A stretch of 64,000 bases of DNA, taken from NCBI GenBank assembly GCA_039565995.1, contig CP154795.1, positions 2,356,001 to 2,420,000 of the forward strand, in the 5' to 3' direction. Origin of the DNA: Propionibacteriaceae bacterium ZF39 (GTDB lineage: Bacteria; Actinomycetota; Actinomycetes; Propionibacteriales; Propionibacteriaceae). The number at the start of each line of letters is the position of its first letter. Within the stretch, counting starts at the first letter, position 1. Shown here one piece after another: positions 63,197-64,000 of the stretch. The notes under the pieces were generated by a model that worked only from the letters and a program-made list of their open reading frames with translations, was not told the origin of the DNA and did no database searches. Position numbers and translations under genes: made by a program.

Positions 63197-64000
63197 TCAG
63201 CGCTGGGCCATCGCCTGCCGATGGCCGTGGGTCACGCCTGCGATCCGGAGAGGGATGAAGAGGGCGAGGCCGAGGGCCAGGGTCAGCACGATGCCCAGCA
63301 GGCCGAAGCGCGCACCCATCAGCGCCGTGAACACGAACAGCAGGAACGGCGCGATGAAGCTGGCCGCGCGGCCGATGGTGGCATAGAGGCCGAAGGTCTC
63401 GTTCTCCAGGCCGACCGGGGTGATGCGGGCGAGGAGCGTACGCGACGACGACTGCACCGCGCCCACGAGCGAGGCGATGCCGAGACCGCAGATCCAGAAC
63501 AGCATCTTGCTGGGCGTGCTCACCAGGATCACCCCGAGGACGACCATCGTGCTGAGGGCGATGAGGATGACCGGGCGCGGGCCGAAGCGGTCGTCGACCA
63601 GGCCGAAGAGCCAGGCGCCGACCGCGGCCAGGAAGTTGGCGGCGAGGCCGAAATAGATTACTTCTTCGCTGGCGAAGCCATAGGACGAGGTTGCGATCAC
63701 GCCGGCGAACGCGAAGACCGCGGCGAGTCCGTCGCGATAGACGGCCGACGCGATCAGGAAGTGCAGCAGCCCGCGCTCGCTGCGCCACATGTGCACGAGG
63801 CGGCGGACGATGTCGCGATAGGCGCGGAAGACGTTGAACCGCTCGGTCTGTTCCCGCGGTGACGCCTCGGGACCGAACAGCATGACCGGGATCGACCACA
63901 CCAGCAGCCACGCCGCCATGAACAGCGCGATGGCGCGGATGTTCTGCGACTCGAACGTCGGGATGCCGAACATGCCGCCGTCGAGGACGAACCCGAACAG
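63197..64000 (-). CDS. UMF1-type MFS transporter, C-terminal part (5' end outside window)
   Basis: The frame is open to the right edge of the window (about 268 residues visible), so the N-terminus lies beyond it. The visible part has a long charged central loop (EASPREQTERFNVFRAYRDIVRRL) and then LIASAVYRDGLAAVFAFAGVIATSSYGF and six further hydrophobic stretches. This is the vacuole membrane protein-like UMF1 (Atg22-related) MFS family. The substrate is unknown. Confidence 0.85.
   Translation of the reverse strand: MFGFVLDGGMFGIPTFESQNIRAIALFMAAWLLVWSIPVMLFGPEASPREQTERFNVFRAYRDIVRRLVHMWRSERGLLHFLIASAVYRDGLAAVFAFAGVIATSSYGFASEEVIYFGLAANFLAAVGAWLFGLVDDRFGPRPVILIALSTMVVLGVILVSTPSKMLFWICGLGIASLVGAVQSSSRTLLARITPVGLENETFGLYATIGRAASFIAPFLLFVFTALMGARFGLLGIVLTLALGLALFIPLRIAGVTHGHRQAMAQR

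Overview
This window is a gene-dense, high-GC stretch of an actinobacterial chromosome. The content points to Actinomycetia and most likely Propionibacteriales or a Propionibacteriaceae relative. That family-level call is an inference from gene content, from the single-chain PurL and from codon use. No rRNA, tRNA, CRISPR array, insertion sequence or prophage is visible. Both ends cut genes: a DUF2207 membrane protein on the left and a UMF1-type MFS transporter on the right.

Layout. Positions 1-11200 hold purL (large single-chain form), a lipoprotein, an orphan cytochrome P450, a NUDIX hydrolase, an ArsR/AHSA1 pair, an MFS transporter, a CBS protein and a YihY-like membrane protein. Positions 11200-18640 hold a CbiX-like chelatase, a 750-bp repeat-rich gap, ppk2, metZ, hmgA, a stand-alone LigD-type polymerase domain, a small-molecule kinase and msrB. 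Positions 18635-45900 follow the conserved actinobacterial backbone known from Mycobacterium tuberculosis Rv2674-Rv2699c: msrB, hemQ, hemE, DUF3000, RNase D, dxs, TRAM methyltransferase, APC permease, two TrkA proteins, OB-fold protein, DUF3710, dut, DUF3093 and DUF4193. Insertions interrupt this backbone: a tandem MFS pair, a HIT gene, a TPP-riboswitch-controlled thiO-thiS-thiG-thiF operon, acnA, and an ECF sigma factor with a membrane partner. Positions 46000-64000 hold glycerate kinase, the coproporphyrin ferrochelatase, sepH, a sulfurtransferase/thymidine kinase/phosphodiesterase/DUF5998 run, a GNAT-acyl-CoA-ligase fusion, an App1-like phosphatase, parC, three tandem paralogues with SUKH-like modules, and a beta-carbonic anhydrase.

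How genes work together. hemE, hemQ and the ferrochelatase (about 27 kb away) belong to the coproporphyrin-dependent haem route; the oxidase gene usually found between hemE and hemQ is not here. thiO, thiS, thiG and thiF supply the thiazole half of thiamine, and dxs supplies DXP for the same reaction and for isoprenoids. The APC permease and the two TrkA proteins probably form a potassium or solute transport and regulation unit.

Most interesting signals: (1) a three-gene array of paralogues carrying four copies of a SUKH-like module, which looks like an immunity cluster with no visible toxin; (2) a palindromic GGCGTACGCC motif scattered through the window far above chance and in all reading frames, like the cyanobacterial HIP1 motif; (3) an undescribed element of about 220 bp with nested inverted repeats, present twice in opposite orientation; (4) a near-consensus actinobacterial SOS box in front of an uncharacterised 140-aa gene; (5) many genes whose -10 element lies 6-8 bases before the start codon, implying leaderless mRNAs.
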